A DNA stretch of 64,000 nucleotides from Neisseria canis (GTDB lineage Bacteria > Pseudomonadota > Gammaproteobacteria > Burkholderiales > Neisseriaceae). The position numbers and the translations under genes are program-made. Below are positions 54,266-63,703 of the stretch, piece by piece. Within the stretch, counting starts at the first letter, position 1, and every line of letters begins with the position of its first letter. The notes beneath the pieces are model-generated. The model did not search any database. It was not told the origin of the DNA and was given only the letters and a program-made list of their open reading frames with translations. Location of the stretch: assembly GCF_900636765.1 (NCBI RefSeq), contig NZ_LR134313.1, positions 1,550,001-1,614,000 on the forward strand. Reading direction: 5' to 3'.

Positions 54266-54727
54266 ATGAAAAAAGCACTTTTGGGTTTGTTGGCGGTGGG
54301 ATTGAGCCAAACCGTATCGGCGGCAGATGCCGTTAAAATCGAGCAGCCGTGGGCACGGCCCACCGTGGAAGGCATGCGTAACGGCGGCGCGTTTATGATG
54401 CTGGAAAACCAAAGCGGCAAAGATGATGTATTGGTGGGCGCAAGCACGCCGGTTGCCAAATATACCGAAATCCACGAGCATGTGCTTCAAGGCGATGTAA
54501 TGCGCATGCGCGAAGTGAAGGGCGGCCTGCCGCTTAAAGCCAACGAAAGCGTGGCTTTGAAGCCGGGCGGCTATCATGTGATGCTGATGGGTTTGAAGCA
54601 GCCCCTGCAAACCGGCAGCAAATTCCCGCTTACCCTCAAATTCAAACATGCCAAGCCGCAAACTGTAGAGGTGGAAGTGAAAAAAGCCATGCACGTGCCC
54701 GAGCACGGCCACCATCATGAACATTAA
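54266..54727 (+). CDS. PCu(A)C-type periplasmic copper chaperone
   Basis: These chaperones deliver Cu(I) to cytochrome oxidase in the periplasm. The 153-residue product has a Sec signal peptide (ending TVSAA). It has the H(M)x10Mx21HxM copper site, visible as EIHEHVLQGDVMRMREVKGG and then GGYHVMLMGL, plus a His-rich C-terminus (HGHHHEH) that may bind extra metal. It starts 16 bases after dgkA. Confidence 0.93.
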   Translation: MKKALLGLLAVGLSQTVSAADAVKIEQPWARPTVEGMRNGGAFMMLENQSGKDDVLVGASTPVAKYTEIHEHVLQGDVMRMREVKGGLPLKANESVALKPGGYHVMLMGLKQPLQTGSKFPLTLKFKHAKPQTVEVEVKKAMHVPEHGHHHEH

Positions 54728-54763
54728 ACAGTCCGTGCAGCCGACAACCTGATTATTGACACC

Positions 54764-55612
54764 ATGCAGCCGATTGAATATTGCCAGCAGAAAGCCGCCG
54801 AAAGCGGCTCCAGCTTTTTGGCCGGATTCCGCTTCCTGCCGCAAAACCAGCGCGACGCCATGACCGCTTTATATGCCTTTTGCCGCGAAGTGGACGATGC
54901 GGTGGACGACTGCTCCGACCCCGGCGTGGCGCAAACCACGCTGAACTGGTGGCGCGGCGACTTGGCTGCCGTGTTTTCAGACAGGCTTCCCGAGCATCCT
55001 GTGAATCAGGCTTTGCAGGGCATTGCGCGCGAATTCGGCTTGCCGCATGAAGAATTTGAAGAAATCATCAACGGCATGCAGATGGATTTGGAACAATCGC
55101 GTTATACCGACTTTGAATCGCTCAAACTTTACTGCCACCGTGTGGCCGGCGTGGTGGGCAGGCTGATTGCCCGCATTTTAGGCTTCGACAATCCGAAAAC
55201 GTTGGAATACGCCGATAAAACAGGCTTGGCGCTTCAGTTGACCAATATCATCCGCGATGTGGGCGAAGATGCGAGGCGCAGCCGTATTTATCTGCCGATA
55301 GACGAATTGCAGCGCTTCAACGTGCCGGCGCATACCGTTATGCAGGGCAAAGACACACCGGAATTCAAAGCCCTGATGGCGTTCCAAGTGGAGCGCGCCC
55401 GCCGGATTTACCGTGAGGCTGCGGCGGCATTACCGCCGGAAGACAGAAAAAAACAAAAAGCAGGTTTGGTGATGGCGGCGATCTATTACGCATTGCTCAA
55501 TGAAATCGAGCGCGACGGCGTGCAAAATGTGTTGAAATACAAAATCGCCATTCCCGGCCCGCGCAAAAAACGCATTGCCTTGAAAACCTGGCTGTTCGGA
55601 TTCAAACCATGA
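54764..55612 (+). CDS. hpnD: Presqualene diphosphate synthase HpnD
   Basis: HpnD condenses two farnesyl diphosphates to presqualene diphosphate. The 282-residue product has the two aspartate-rich motifs of squalene/phytoene synthases (FCREVDDAVDDCSD and LTNIIRDVGEDARRSRIYLP). Its stop overlaps the start of hpnE by four bases (ATGA). hpnC and squalene-hopene cyclase are not in the window. Phytoene synthase is the main alternative, but linkage to hpnE favours HpnD. Confidence 0.88.
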   Translation: MQPIEYCQQKAAESGSSFLAGFRFLPQNQRDAMTALYAFCREVDDAVDDCSDPGVAQTTLNWWRGDLAAVFSDRLPEHPVNQALQGIAREFGLPHEEFEEIINGMQMDLEQSRYTDFESLKLYCHRVAGVVGRLIARILGFDNPKTLEYADKTGLALQLTNIIRDVGEDARRSRIYLPIDELQRFNVPAHTVMQGKDTPEFKALMAFQVERARRIYREAAAALPPEDRKKQKAGLVMAAIYYALLNEIERDGVQNVLKYKIAIPGPRKKRIALKTWLFGFKP

Positions 55613-56910
55613 AGATAAACCGCAAACCGAAAATCGCCGTGATCGGCGCAGGCTGGAGCGGCTTGGCTGCCGCAGTCAGCCTTTGCCGCAAGGCAGACAT
55701 AACCGTGTTTGAAGCCGGTAAAGCCGCAGGCGGCCGCGCCCGTACGCTTAATGCCGACAAAGGCGGCTTCGCTTTTTTAGACAACGGCCAGCATATCCTG
55801 ATCGGCGCTTACCACGGCGTGCGTACCTTGCTGGAACACATAGACGTGAAGCCGGATAGCGTGTTTTTGCGCCAGCCGCTGCAATGGCATATGGCAGACG
55901 GTATGAAGTTTCAGACAGGCATTCTGCCCGCACCGCTGCATATCCTAACAGCGGTATTGGGTGCGAAAGATATCGGGCTGGCCGACAAATTCGGCCTGCT
56001 TTGGCAAATGTCGGTGCTGCAAAAGCGTCGGCCTAACGAGCCGGACGAAGCTGTTGCCCAGTGGTTGAGGGCGCAGCGGGCATCGCGCAGGCAGCTTGCC
56101 GAATTTTGGACGCCGCTGGTATTGGGCGCACTGAACACGCCGCTGGAACAAGCCAGCCTGAACACGCTTTGCCATGTGCTGCGCGACGGCGTGTGGGCGG
56201 AAAAAAACGCAGGCGATTTCTGGCTGCCCAAGTGCGGCCTCGGCGAATTGCTGCCCGAGCCTGCCATTGCCTGTCTGAAAAAACACCATGCCCAAGTGCG
56301 CTTGGGCGAGCGCGTTGCCGCTTTGGAATGCCTGCCTTACGGCAAAGTGGGCGTCAACGGGCAGGCTTTTGATGCCGCGATTCCCGCCGTGGCGCCTTAT
56401 CATATGGCAGCTTTGCTGCCGGAAACCACGCCCGAGGCTTTCAGACTGGCATTGGATACTTACCGCTATCATGCGGTTACCACGGTTTATCTGCGCTATC
56501 GTGAAGAAATCAACCTGCCCGCCGCGATGACCGGCTTGGCATCGGGTACCGCACAATGGCTGCTCGACCGCGGCCGTTTGGGCGTGGACAGGCATGAGGC
56601 AGCCGCGGTAATCAGCGTGTCGGAAACGCTGGGTTTGAGCAACGAAGCCTTGGCAGCGCAAGTGCACGCTGATGTGGCGCGGGTTTGCCCCAACATCGGC
56701 CGCCCTCAGCAAGTGCGTGTGATTACCGAAAAACGCGCCACCGTGGCATCCACCGTGAACCGCGTGCGCCCCGACTGCGCATGGCTGCACCACAAAAATA
56801 TTTATCCTGCAGGCGATTACCTGCACCCGCATTACCCCGCCACGCTCGAAGCCGCCGTGCAAAGCGGCCAGCAGGCAGCCGCGCTGGCGGCAAACCGGTT
56901 CAATCTTTAA
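55609..56910 (+). CDS. hpnE: Squalene-associated FAD-dependent desaturase HpnE
   Basis: HpnE is the flavoprotein that completes squalene formation in the HpnCDE route. The 433-residue product has the N-terminal dinucleotide-binding fold VIGAGWSGLAAAVSLCRKADITVFE and GGRARTL, and a C-terminal FAD motif (IYPAGDYLHPHYPATLEAAVQSGQQAA). Two DUS are in frame (FQTGILPAP; ACLKKHH). It overlaps hpnD by four bases. Confidence 0.88.
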   Translation: MKINRKPKIAVIGAGWSGLAAAVSLCRKADITVFEAGKAAGGRARTLNADKGGFAFLDNGQHILIGAYHGVRTLLEHIDVKPDSVFLRQPLQWHMADGMKFQTGILPAPLHILTAVLGAKDIGLADKFGLLWQMSVLQKRRPNEPDEAVAQWLRAQRASRRQLAEFWTPLVLGALNTPLEQASLNTLCHVLRDGVWAEKNAGDFWLPKCGLGELLPEPAIACLKKHHAQVRLGERVAALECLPYGKVGVNGQAFDAAIPAVAPYHMAALLPETTPEAFRLALDTYRYHAVTTVYLRYREEINLPAAMTGLASGTAQWLLDRGRLGVDRHEAAAVISVSETLGLSNEALAAQVHADVARVCPNIGRPQQVRVITEKRATVASTVNRVRPDCAWLHHKNIYPAGDYLHPHYPATLEAAVQSGQQAAALAANRFNL

Positions 56911-56927
56911 AACAAAAGGAAATGGTT

Positions 56928-57650
56928 ATGGGCGACAAGCTTCAAAATAGAAATATTCTGATTACCGGCGCATCGCAAGGCATCGGTGCGCAAGTGGCCA
57001 AAGCATTTGCAGCCGAAGGCGCAACCGTGATTTTGGTGGCGCGCCACCAGAAAAAAATGGAAAAAGTGTATGACGAAATCGTAGCGGCCGGCCATTGCGA
57101 ACCTTATGCTGTGTGTTTCGATTTAATGGCGGCGGAAGAGAAAGAATTCGATAATCTGGCCAAAACCATTGCCGACGCCACAGGGGGCAAGCTCGACGGC
57201 ATCGTACATTGCGCCAGCTATTTTTACGCACTTTCCCCGCTGGATTTCCAAACCGTAGCAGAGTGGGTAAACCAATACCGCATCAATACCGTAGCCCCTA
57301 TGGGTCTGACCCGTGCTTTTCTGCCGCTGTTGAAACAATCGCCCGACGCTTCCGTGATTTTCGTAGGCGAAAGCCACGGCGAAAAACCGCAAGCCTATTG
57401 GGGCGGCTTCGGCGCATCCAAAGCCGCGCTCAACTATTTGTGCAAAGTGGCTGCCGACGAGTGGGAGCGCTTCGACAACCTGCGCGCCAACGTGCTGGTG
57501 CCCGGTGCAGTCAACTCACCGCAGCGCATCAAAACCCACCCGGGCGAATCCGCCGTAGAGCGCAAAGAAATCGGCGACATCATGCCCGATTTCGTGTATT
57601 GGGCAAGCGGGGAAAGCAGAGGGCGGACGGGCGAAATCGTATATCTGTAA
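56928..57650 (+). CDS. Short-chain dehydrogenase/reductase, YciK-like, with altered active site
   Basis: The 240-residue Rossmann-fold protein has the NAD(P) motif TGASQGIGAQVA and HCASYFYAL in the NNAG position. The active-site YxxxK is replaced by FGASK (in YWGGFGASKAALNYL), so the usual catalytic Tyr is Phe. A Tyr six residues earlier could take over, or the protein may be inactive as a dehydrogenase. The ATG at 56928 has AAAAGGA at seven bases and is preferred over the one at 56922. It follows hpnE by 17 bases and may be in that operon. Confidence 0.82.
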   Translation: MGDKLQNRNILITGASQGIGAQVAKAFAAEGATVILVARHQKKMEKVYDEIVAAGHCEPYAVCFDLMAAEEKEFDNLAKTIADATGGKLDGIVHCASYFYALSPLDFQTVAEWVNQYRINTVAPMGLTRAFLPLLKQSPDASVIFVGESHGEKPQAYWGGFGASKAALNYLCKVAADEWERFDNLRANVLVPGAVNSPQRIKTHPGESAVERKEIGDIMPDFVYWASGESRGRTGEIVYL

Positions 57651-57662
57651 CTCCTGTCTGAA

Positions 57663-57696
57663 AAATGCCTGTCTGAAAGGTTTCAGACAGGCATTT
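57663..57696. terminator. Inverted wadDUS pair behind the SDR gene
   Basis: AAATGCC...GGCATTT arms around GG; an extra partial DUS (CTCCTGTCTGAAA) sits directly before it, so three DUS-like sequences are stacked. Confidence 0.8.
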
Positions 57697-57713
57697 ACCT
57701 TTGTAACGACTCA

Positions 57714-57869
57714 TGTAAGTGGATTAACTATAACCAATCCACTTACATAATAACGATACTGTCATACTCGAGCTTGACACGAGTATCTCAAACTTCAGTA
57801 AATTGAGAAGATACTCGGATCAAGCCCGAGTATGACGAGTGTGCTGTTTTTAAGTTGATTCACTATATA
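57714..57869. mobile_element. MITE-like palindromic repeat, copy C
   Basis: The element proper starts at ~57729 with TATAACCAATCCACTT and ends near 57869 with AAGTTGATTCACTATATA. The core is duplicated or expanded (GTCATACTCGAGCTTGACAC ... GGATCAAGCCCGAGTATGAC). Left of it, TGTAAGTGGATT (57714-57725) pairs perfectly with AATCCACTTACA (57736-57747), as if a second copy end lies head-to-head. Confidence 0.65.
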
Positions 57870-57887
57870 ACAAGTGTGCGGTTTTAT

Positions 57888-57922
57888 CGGCAAAGGGCAG
57901 CCTGCTAAAGCTGCCCTTTAAG
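57888..57922 (-). terminator. purL terminator
   Basis: AAAGGGCAGC and GCTGCCCTTT form a perfect 10-bp stem just past the purL stop. On the minus strand the tail is only moderately T-rich. Confidence 0.8.
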
Positions 57923-57926
57923 CGTT

Positions 57927-60900
57927 TTAACCCAAAGCCTTGCGCGCGCCGGCGAACATTCTGTACCAGCCGGAAAGTTCGCTGTTTTGCCAATCGTCGG
58001 GATGCCAGCTCATTTGGGCGGTGCGGTAAACGCGTTCGGGGTGCGGCATCATGATGGTGACGCGGCCGTCGGCGTTGGTTACGCCTGCGATGCCTTGCGG
58101 CGAGCCGTTGGGGTTGAGCGGGTAGGTTTGGGTAACTGCGCCCAAGCCGTCCACATATTGCAGGGCGATATTGAGGCCGTCTGAAATTTTGCCGCCGATA
58201 TGGGAGAAATCGGCGCGGCCTTCGCCGTGGCTCACGACTACGGGGAGATGGCTGCCTTGCATTTCGGCCAGAATCAGCGAGGGCGATTTGGGCACGTTGA
58301 CCATGCTCAGGCGGGCTTCAAACTGCTCGCTTCGGTTGCGTTTGAACTTCGGCCAGCCTTGCGTGCCGGGGATGATTTCCGCCAAGTTGCTCACCATTTG
58401 GCAGCCGTTGCACACGCCCAAAGTGAGCGTGTCGCCGCGCTCGAAGAAGGCGCTGAACTGGTCGCGCAATTCGGGATGGAACAGGATGGATTTCGCCCAG
58501 CCTTCGCCTGCGCCCAATACGTCGCCGTAGCTGAAACCGCCGCACGCGGCGAGCATGTGGAAGTTAGCCAGTTTCACGCGGCCTGCCATCAAATCGCTCA
58601 TGTGTACGTCGTAAGCGTCGAAGCCCGCACGGGTAAAGGCGGCGGCCATTTCCACCTGACCGTTCACGCCTTGTTCGCGCAACACGGCGATTTTCGGTTT
58701 GACACCGCTCGCGATAAACGGAGCGGCGATGTCTTCTTTAAGGTCGAATTTCAGGTCGGCAAACAGCGCGCTGCGTTGCTTGTCTTCCAGCAGGGCAAAT
58801 TCGCTGTCGGCGCATTCGGGATTGTCGCGCAGGCGTTGGATTTGGTGGCCGGTTTCTTGCCATGCTTGCTGTAATTTCAGACGGCTTTCGTCGAAAATCA
58901 CTTCGCTACCGCTGGAGATGTGCAGGATGTCGGTATTGTTGGGCACGGCGATTTCGGACACCGCGTCCAGCAAATCTGCGGTGGAAAAGGCTTGCTGTAT
59001 TGCTTCGACATCGGCTCGGCGCACTTGCAGCACTGCGCCTAATTCCTCGTTAAACAGCACGGAGAGTGCGTCTGCGTTTTCAGGTAGCCGTACATCCAAG
59101 CCGCAACGCCCGGCAAACGCCATTTCCGCCAACGTCGCAAACAGGCCGCCGTCGCTGCGGTCGTGATAAGCCAGCAGTTTATTTTCAGCTACAAGCTGCT
59201 GAATCACTTGGTAAAACGCTTTCAGACGGCCTGCTTCGATATCCGGCGCTTCGCCTGCCATATCGTTATACACTTGGCTTAAGGCCGAGCCGCCCATGCG
59301 CGCTTTACCGAAGCCCAAATCTACGGCCAGCAATACGCTGTCGGCCGTGTTTTTCAATTCGGGCGTAACGGTTTTGCGCACGTCCTGCACCGGTGCGAAA
59401 CCGGTAATAATCAGGCTCAACGGCGAAGTTACCGATTTTTGCGCGCCGTTGTCTTTCCACACGGTTTTCATCGACAGCGAATCTTTGCCCACGGGAATGC
59501 TGATGCCCAGTTCCTGACAGGCTTGCGACACGGCTTCGACGGTGCGGTAGAGTTTTTCGTCTTCGCCGGCGTTGCCGCAGGCGGCCATCCAGTTGGCGGA
59601 AAGTTTGATGTTGCCGATGTCGCCGATATTCACGCCGGCGAGGTTGGTCAGCGTTTCGCCGATGGCCATGCGGCCGGAAGCGGGCGCGTCAAAGAGGGCG
59701 ACGGTCGGTTTTTCGCCCATGGCCATGGTTTCGCCTTTGTGGGTGTTGAAGCCCATCATGGTGACGGCGGCGTCGGCCACGGGGGTTTGGTAACGCCCCA
59801 CCATTTGGTCGCGGTGGGTCATGCCGCCGACGCTGCGGTCGCCGATGGTAATCAGGAAGTTTTTGGCGGCCACGGTGGGCAGGCGCAATACGCGGTAGGC
59901 GGCTTCTTTCAGGTCGATATGCCCGCCTGAAAACGGTTTTTTCCCACAGGGACTTCCGTCGGTCGCAGACGGCCTTACGGTGTTGTCGCTGCGGGTGGTT
60001 TTGGGCGGTTTGCCGAGCAAAACGTTCAGCGGCAAATCAACGGGATGGTTGCCGTACAAATCGTCGCGCACTTGCAGATGGCCGTCGTCGGTGGCGGTGC
60101 CGACCACGGCAAACGGGCAGCGTTCGCGCTCGCAGATTTGGCGGAACAAGTCTAAGTGTTCGGGCAAAATCGACAACACATAACGCTCTTGCGCTTCATT
60201 ACACCAAATCTGCATCGGGCTTAGGCCGTGTTCTTCCAACGGCACGTCGCGCAGCTTAAATATTGCGCCTCGGCCTGCGTCGTTGACCAATTCGGGAAAG
60301 GCGTTCGACAAGCCGCCTGCACCGACATCGTGAATGGCAATAATCGGATTGCCTGCGCCCAACTGCCAGCAGCGGTCAATCACTTCCTGTGCGCGGCGTT
60401 CGATTTCGGGGTTGCCGCGCTGTACCGAGTTGAAGTCCAAATCGGTGGCGTTGCTGCCGGTATCCATAGACGAAGCCGCGCCGCCCCCGAGCCCGATCAG
60501 CATGCCGGGGCCGCCGAGTTGCACCAATAATGCGCCTTCGGGGATTTGGTCTTTATGGGTTTGGCCTGCCTGAATGTTGCCCAAGCCGCCGGCAATCATG
60601 ATGGGCTTGTGGTAGCCGCGCATTTGGCCTTCGAACTCTTCTTCAAAGGTGCGGAAATAGCCCAAGAGATTGGGACGGCCGAATTCGTTGTTGAACGCCG
60701 CGCCGCCGATGGGGCCTTCGATCATGATGTCGAGCGGGCTGCTGATGTGGTCGGGCTTGCCGTAGCCGCCTTCCCACGGTTGTTTGAAATCGGGAATGTT
60801 GAGGTTGGACACGGTAAAGCCGGTCAAACCCGCTTTCGGGCGTGCGCCTTTGCCGGTGGCACCTTCGTCGCGGATTTCGCCGCCCGCACCGGTGGCCGCA

Positions 60901-61832
60901 CCCGCGAAAGGTGCGATAGCAGTGGGATGGTTGTGGGTTTCCACTTTCATCAAAATGTGCGTTTCTTCTTCGCTGAAGCGGTAGCCTTGCTGCTCGTCCG
61001 CACGCGGGTAGAAACGCTCGATTTTCGCGCCTTCGATGATGGAGGCGTTGTCTTTATAGGCCACAATCGTGCCTTCGGGGTGGGCGTTGTGGGTGTCGCG
61101 GATCATGCCGAACAGCGATTTGGGCTGCTTTTCGCCGTTTAAGATGAAGTCGGCATTGAAGATTTTGTGGCGGCAGTGTTCGGAATTGGCCTGCGCGAAC
61201 ATCATCAGTTCGACATCGCTGGGGTTGCGCTGCAAGGCTTGGTAGTTTTCCAGCAGATAGTCGATTTCGTCGGGCGACAATGCCAAGCCCAGTTCGCCGT
61301 TGGCTTGTATCAAAGCGTCTTTGCCTTTGCCTAAAACATCAACGGTGGCAAAAGTTTGCGCTTCGGGGTGGGCGAAGAGCTGTGAGGCCGTCTGAAAATC
61401 GGGCAGCACGCTTTCGGTCATGCGGTCGTGCAAGAGAGCAGCCCATTGCTGTTTTTGCTCGGCGTTCAGTTCGCCTTTCACCCACACCGCCATGCCGCGC
61501 TCGATGCGTTCGATTTCGCCCAAACCGCAGTTGTGCGCGATGTCGGTGGCTTTCGATGCCCACGGCGAAATGGTGCCGATGCGCGGGGTGATTAAAAACA
61601 AATGCAGGCTGTTTTCGGCTTCGGGTGTTTTTTCGACACGTTCAGCTTCCAACAAAGCCTGCAATTTCGTTGCGGTTTCGTGGTTCAGCGCGGATTCGCT
61701 GCTCACAAAATACCAAAATTCGCTGCTTAATTCTGCTTTCGGCAGGCCGGCGGCCGCAGCTTTTTGCAGGAGTTTTTCGACACGGAAATCAGACAGGGCG
61801 GTAACGCCGCGCAAAGGCAATACGACAGACAT
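57927..61832 (-). CDS. purL: Phosphoribosylformylglycinamidine synthase (PurL), single-chain type
   Basis: PurL converts FGAR to FGAM using glutamine and ATP. The 1301-residue product is the large fused form, with an N-terminal PurS-like domain, two AIR-synthase-like ATP-binding halves ([21 protein letters not shown]...) and a C-terminal class I glutaminase with Cys1141 ([19 protein letters not shown]) and its late His/Glu (MMPHPER). The gene holds three perfect AGGCCGTCTGAA sequences and no wadDUS, unlike neighbouring DNA. That suggests acquisition from a Neisseria using the other dialect. Confidence 0.97.
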   Translation of the reverse strand: MSVVLPLRGVTALSDFRVEKLLQKAAAAGLPKAELSSEFWYFVSSESALNHETATKLQALLEAERVEKTPEAENSLHLFLITPRIGTISPWASKATDIAHNCGLGEIERIERGMAVWVKGELNAEQKQQWAALLHDRMTESVLPDFQTASQLFAHPEAQTFATVDVLGKGKDALIQANGELGLALSPDEIDYLLENYQALQRNPSDVELMMFAQANSEHCRHKIFNADFILNGEKQPKSLFGMIRDTHNAHPEGTIVAYKDNASIIEGAKIERFYPRADEQQGYRFSEEETHILMKVETHNHPTAIAPFAGAATGAGGEIRDEGATGKGARPKAGLTGFTVSNLNIPDFKQPWEGGYGKPDHISSPLDIMIEGPIGGAAFNNEFGRPNLLGYFRTFEEEFEGQMRGYHKPIMIAGGLGNIQAGQTHKDQIPEGALLVQLGGPGMLIGLGGGAASSMDTGSNATDLDFNSVQRGNPEIERRAQEVIDRCWQLGAGNPIIAIHDVGAGGLSNAFPELVNDAGRGAIFKLRDVPLEEHGLSPMQIWCNEAQERYVLSILPEHLDLFRQICERERCPFAVVGTATDDGHLQVRDDLYGNHPVDLPLNVLLGKPPKTTRSDNTVRPSATDGSPCGKKPFSGGHIDLKEAAYRVLRLPTVAAKNFLITIGDRSVGGMTHRDQMVGRYQTPVADAAVTMMGFNTHKGETMAMGEKPTVALFDAPASGRMAIGETLTNLAGVNIGDIGNIKLSANWMAACGNAGEDEKLYRTVEAVSQACQELGISIPVGKDSLSMKTVWKDNGAQKSVTSPLSLIITGFAPVQDVRKTVTPELKNTADSVLLAVDLGFGKARMGGSALSQVYNDMAGEAPDIEAGRLKAFYQVIQQLVAENKLLAYHDRSDGGLFATLAEMAFAGRCGLDVRLPENADALSVLFNEELGAVLQVRRADVEAIQQAFSTADLLDAVSEIAVPNNTDILHISSGSEVIFDESRLKLQQAWQETGHQIQRLRDNPECADSEFALLEDKQRSALFADLKFDLKEDIAAPFIASGVKPKIAVLREQGVNGQVEMAAAFTRAGFDAYDVHMSDLMAGRVKLANFHMLAACGGFSYGDVLGAGEGWAKSILFHPELRDQFSAFFERGDTLTLGVCNGCQMVSNLAEIIPGTQGWPKFKRNRSEQFEARLSMVNVPKSPSLILAEMQGSHLPVVVSHGEGRADFSHIGGKISDGLNIALQYVDGLGAVTQTYPLNPNGSPQGIAGVTNADGRVTIMMPHPERVYRTAQMSWHPDDWQNSELSGWYRMFAGARKALG
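58174..58185 (+). repeat. Foreign-dialect DUS (AG-DUS) in purL, copy 1
   Basis: AGGCCGTCTGAA, a perfect 12-mer of the dialect used by other Neisseria species. Confidence 0.85.
58876..58885 (-). repeat. Partial foreign-dialect DUS in purL
   Basis: The 10-mer GCCGTCTGAA is perfect on the minus strand; the two flanking bases read AA and so match neither AT-DUS nor AG-DUS fully. Confidence 0.7.
59221..59232 (-). repeat. Foreign-dialect DUS (AG-DUS) in purL, copy 2
   Basis: TTCAGACGGCCT on the plus strand is the exact reverse complement of AGGCCGTCTGAA. Confidence 0.85.
61385..61396 (+). repeat. Foreign-dialect DUS (AG-DUS) in purL, copy 3
   Basis: Perfect AGGCCGTCTGAA near the 5' end of purL, so the foreign dialect spans almost the whole gene. 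Confidence 0.85.
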
Positions 61833-62055
61833 GTGGCTTTCTCTTAAAATCAGTTCGGAGGTAGGGTAGATTCAGAAAAATGAAGCTGAATTATACGTTG
61901 AAAACGCGTTCTCCGCTCGGGAAATTATGCTTTTCCGATGCTGTGGGAATACGGGAAAACAGATTGGATTTGATAGAAAAGCAGGCTGTGTCATAATGCC
62001 TGTCTGAAAAACGGAATCCATTATTGGGAAAGGTTGCGGAACTTTGAACGTCAAT

Positions 62056-62634
62056 ATGTGGCTGGTTCGGCGCAAGTATAAAATTGTGCGGGTTATGCTG
62101 TGGGTGCTTCTCTTGAGTTGGCTGATGTTGGGTGTGAGCATGTATCAAACCGGCAAGGTCGATTGGCAGAGCGCAAAGCTTTATTCGGAGCAGGGCATGG
62201 CGGTGTCGCTGGATGAAGAGGGCAAGGAGTTTACTGCTGAAAAAGACGGGCAGACGTTTACGTTTTTCTGCGGTAAGCATTATCCTTTCTGCCAAGCTTT
62301 AAGCCGGTATGAAAACCGGCACAACGTGGCGGCCAATCCGCAGCAAAGGCTGCTGGCAGATTTGAAATATTTGGGCGTTAGCGAAGGCAATGTGTTGCTT
62401 TCCGCTTCGTTTACCGATGAATTGACGCAGGAGCGCGTTGAACAGGTTTACCCGAAAGCTTTGGTAGACGGGCAGGTGGAGCTGCTGGAAAAGCGGGCGG
62501 CCGGTTGGGCGAACGTGTTTTTATACTTGCGCCACATATTGTTTACAGTCTTTTTTCTATTGCTGTTTATCCGGCTTTATATTGCGGTTTTCGAGCGGAA
62601 GATTTTGCGTAGAGTGGAAAAAGAGCAAGATTAG
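62056..62634 (+). CDS. Membrane protein of unknown function
   Basis: A ~192-residue protein with an N-terminal membrane segment (VMLWVLLLSWLMLGVSMY), a soluble middle domain of ~110 residues with a CGKHYPFC cysteine pair, and a C-terminal segment (VFLYLRHILFTVFFLLLFIRLYI) followed by a basic tail. The middle domain is probably periplasmic, and the two cysteines could form a disulfide. A TTG four codons upstream is an alternative start. One DUS lies at ~61999 upstream. Family not recognised. Confidence 0.65.
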   Translation: MWLVRRKYKIVRVMLWVLLLSWLMLGVSMYQTGKVDWQSAKLYSEQGMAVSLDEEGKEFTAEKDGQTFTFFCGKHYPFCQALSRYENRHNVAANPQQRLLADLKYLGVSEGNVLLSASFTDELTQERVEQVYPKALVDGQVELLEKRAAGWANVFLYLRHILFTVFFLLLFIRLYIAVFERKILRRVEKEQD

Positions 62635-62645
62635 CACGGCATTAG

Positions 62646-63038
<393 letters not shown>

Positions 63039-63044
63039 CGGTTT

Positions 63045-63139
63045 TATAGTCAATCCACTTACATGAATAACGATACCGCCATACTCGGGTTAAGCCGTCG
63101 TATGACGGAAGTACTGTTTTAAAGTTGATTCACTATATA
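63045..63139. mobile_element. MITE-like palindromic repeat, copy D
   Basis: The shortest and clearest copy. Left end TATAGTCAATCCACTT, right end AAGTTGATTCACTATA (terminal inverted repeat, 13 of 16 positions). Core CGCCATACTCGGGTTAAG ... CGTCGTATGACGG is a diverged palindrome. It begins seven bases after the glnB stop. Confidence 0.7.
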
Positions 63140-63156
63140 GCAGTTTGAAGATGAAG

Positions 63157-63190
63157 AATGCCTGTCTGAAAAGTTTTTCAGACAGGCATT
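63157..63190. terminator. Inverted wadDUS pair behind glnB
   Basis: AATGCC...GGCATT perfect DUS arms, placed right after MITE copy D. With it, the gap between glnB and the TonB-domain gene is fully accounted for by hairpins. Confidence 0.75.
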
Positions 63191-63235
63191 TTAAATTCCG
63201 GCGGCGTTTTATTGGGCTTGCTTGATTTTCAAACA

Positions 63236-63275
63236 AACAAAAAAAGAAGCGCTTTCAAAACGAGGAAAGCGCCTA
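63236..63275 (-). terminator. Terminator of the TonB-domain gene
   Basis: On the minus strand GCGCTTTC and GAAAGCGC pair across an 8-base loop and run into TTCTTTTTTTG. Confidence 0.85.
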
Positions 63276-63352
63276 AACAGAGAGAATACACAATGATAAC
63301 AACAAAAGAACTTTATACCTGGTTCCAAAGGTTGGGGTTGCCCCCGAAAGCT

Positions 63353-63703
63353 TTACTTCATACCGAGCTGCATACCGGTATTTGAGAATTGGATTTCTTT
63401 AACCACGCTGAATGCTTGGTGTTCGCCGTTAATGGAAACGGGGCGCATGGTTTGTGTTTGCATCCAAGCCACGGCTTGACTGTCGATTGCCTGATTGCCG
63501 CTGCTGCGGGTAATGCGGATGTCTTTCAAAGAACCGTCTGTTTGGATGGTCATGCGCACTGCCAGCTTTCCATTGATTTGTGCGTTGGCGGCGGTGATTT
63601 CAGAATGTTTTTTGAAAAACTGGATTTCGGCGGCAGAAGCGCTTTGTGTACCAAATAATGCAGCGGCTACTAAAACAGTAGATAAAAATTTGCGGATAGA
63701 CAT
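63353..63703 (-). CDS. Exported TonB C-terminal-domain protein
   Basis: The 116-residue product has a Sec signal peptide (ending SASAA). The remainder matches the TonB C-terminal fold (INGKLAVRMTIQTDGSLKDIRITRSSGNQAIDSQAVAWMQTQTMRP). It lacks the membrane anchor and proline-rich spanner of real TonB, so it is a free periplasmic domain and unlikely to energise transport by itself. The downstream stretch to 63236 has only its terminator. Confidence 0.82.
   Translation of the reverse strand: MSIRKFLSTVLVAAALFGTQSASAAEIQFFKKHSEITAANAQINGKLAVRMTIQTDGSLKDIRITRSSGNQAIDSQAVAWMQTQTMRPVSINGEHQAFSVVKEIQFSNTGMQLGMK

Noticed and set aside
63293..63382. A 29-codon frame starting MITTKELYTWFQ
   Set aside because: It overlaps the 3' end of the TonB-domain gene in antisense and lies beside that gene's terminator; the binding site is weak.
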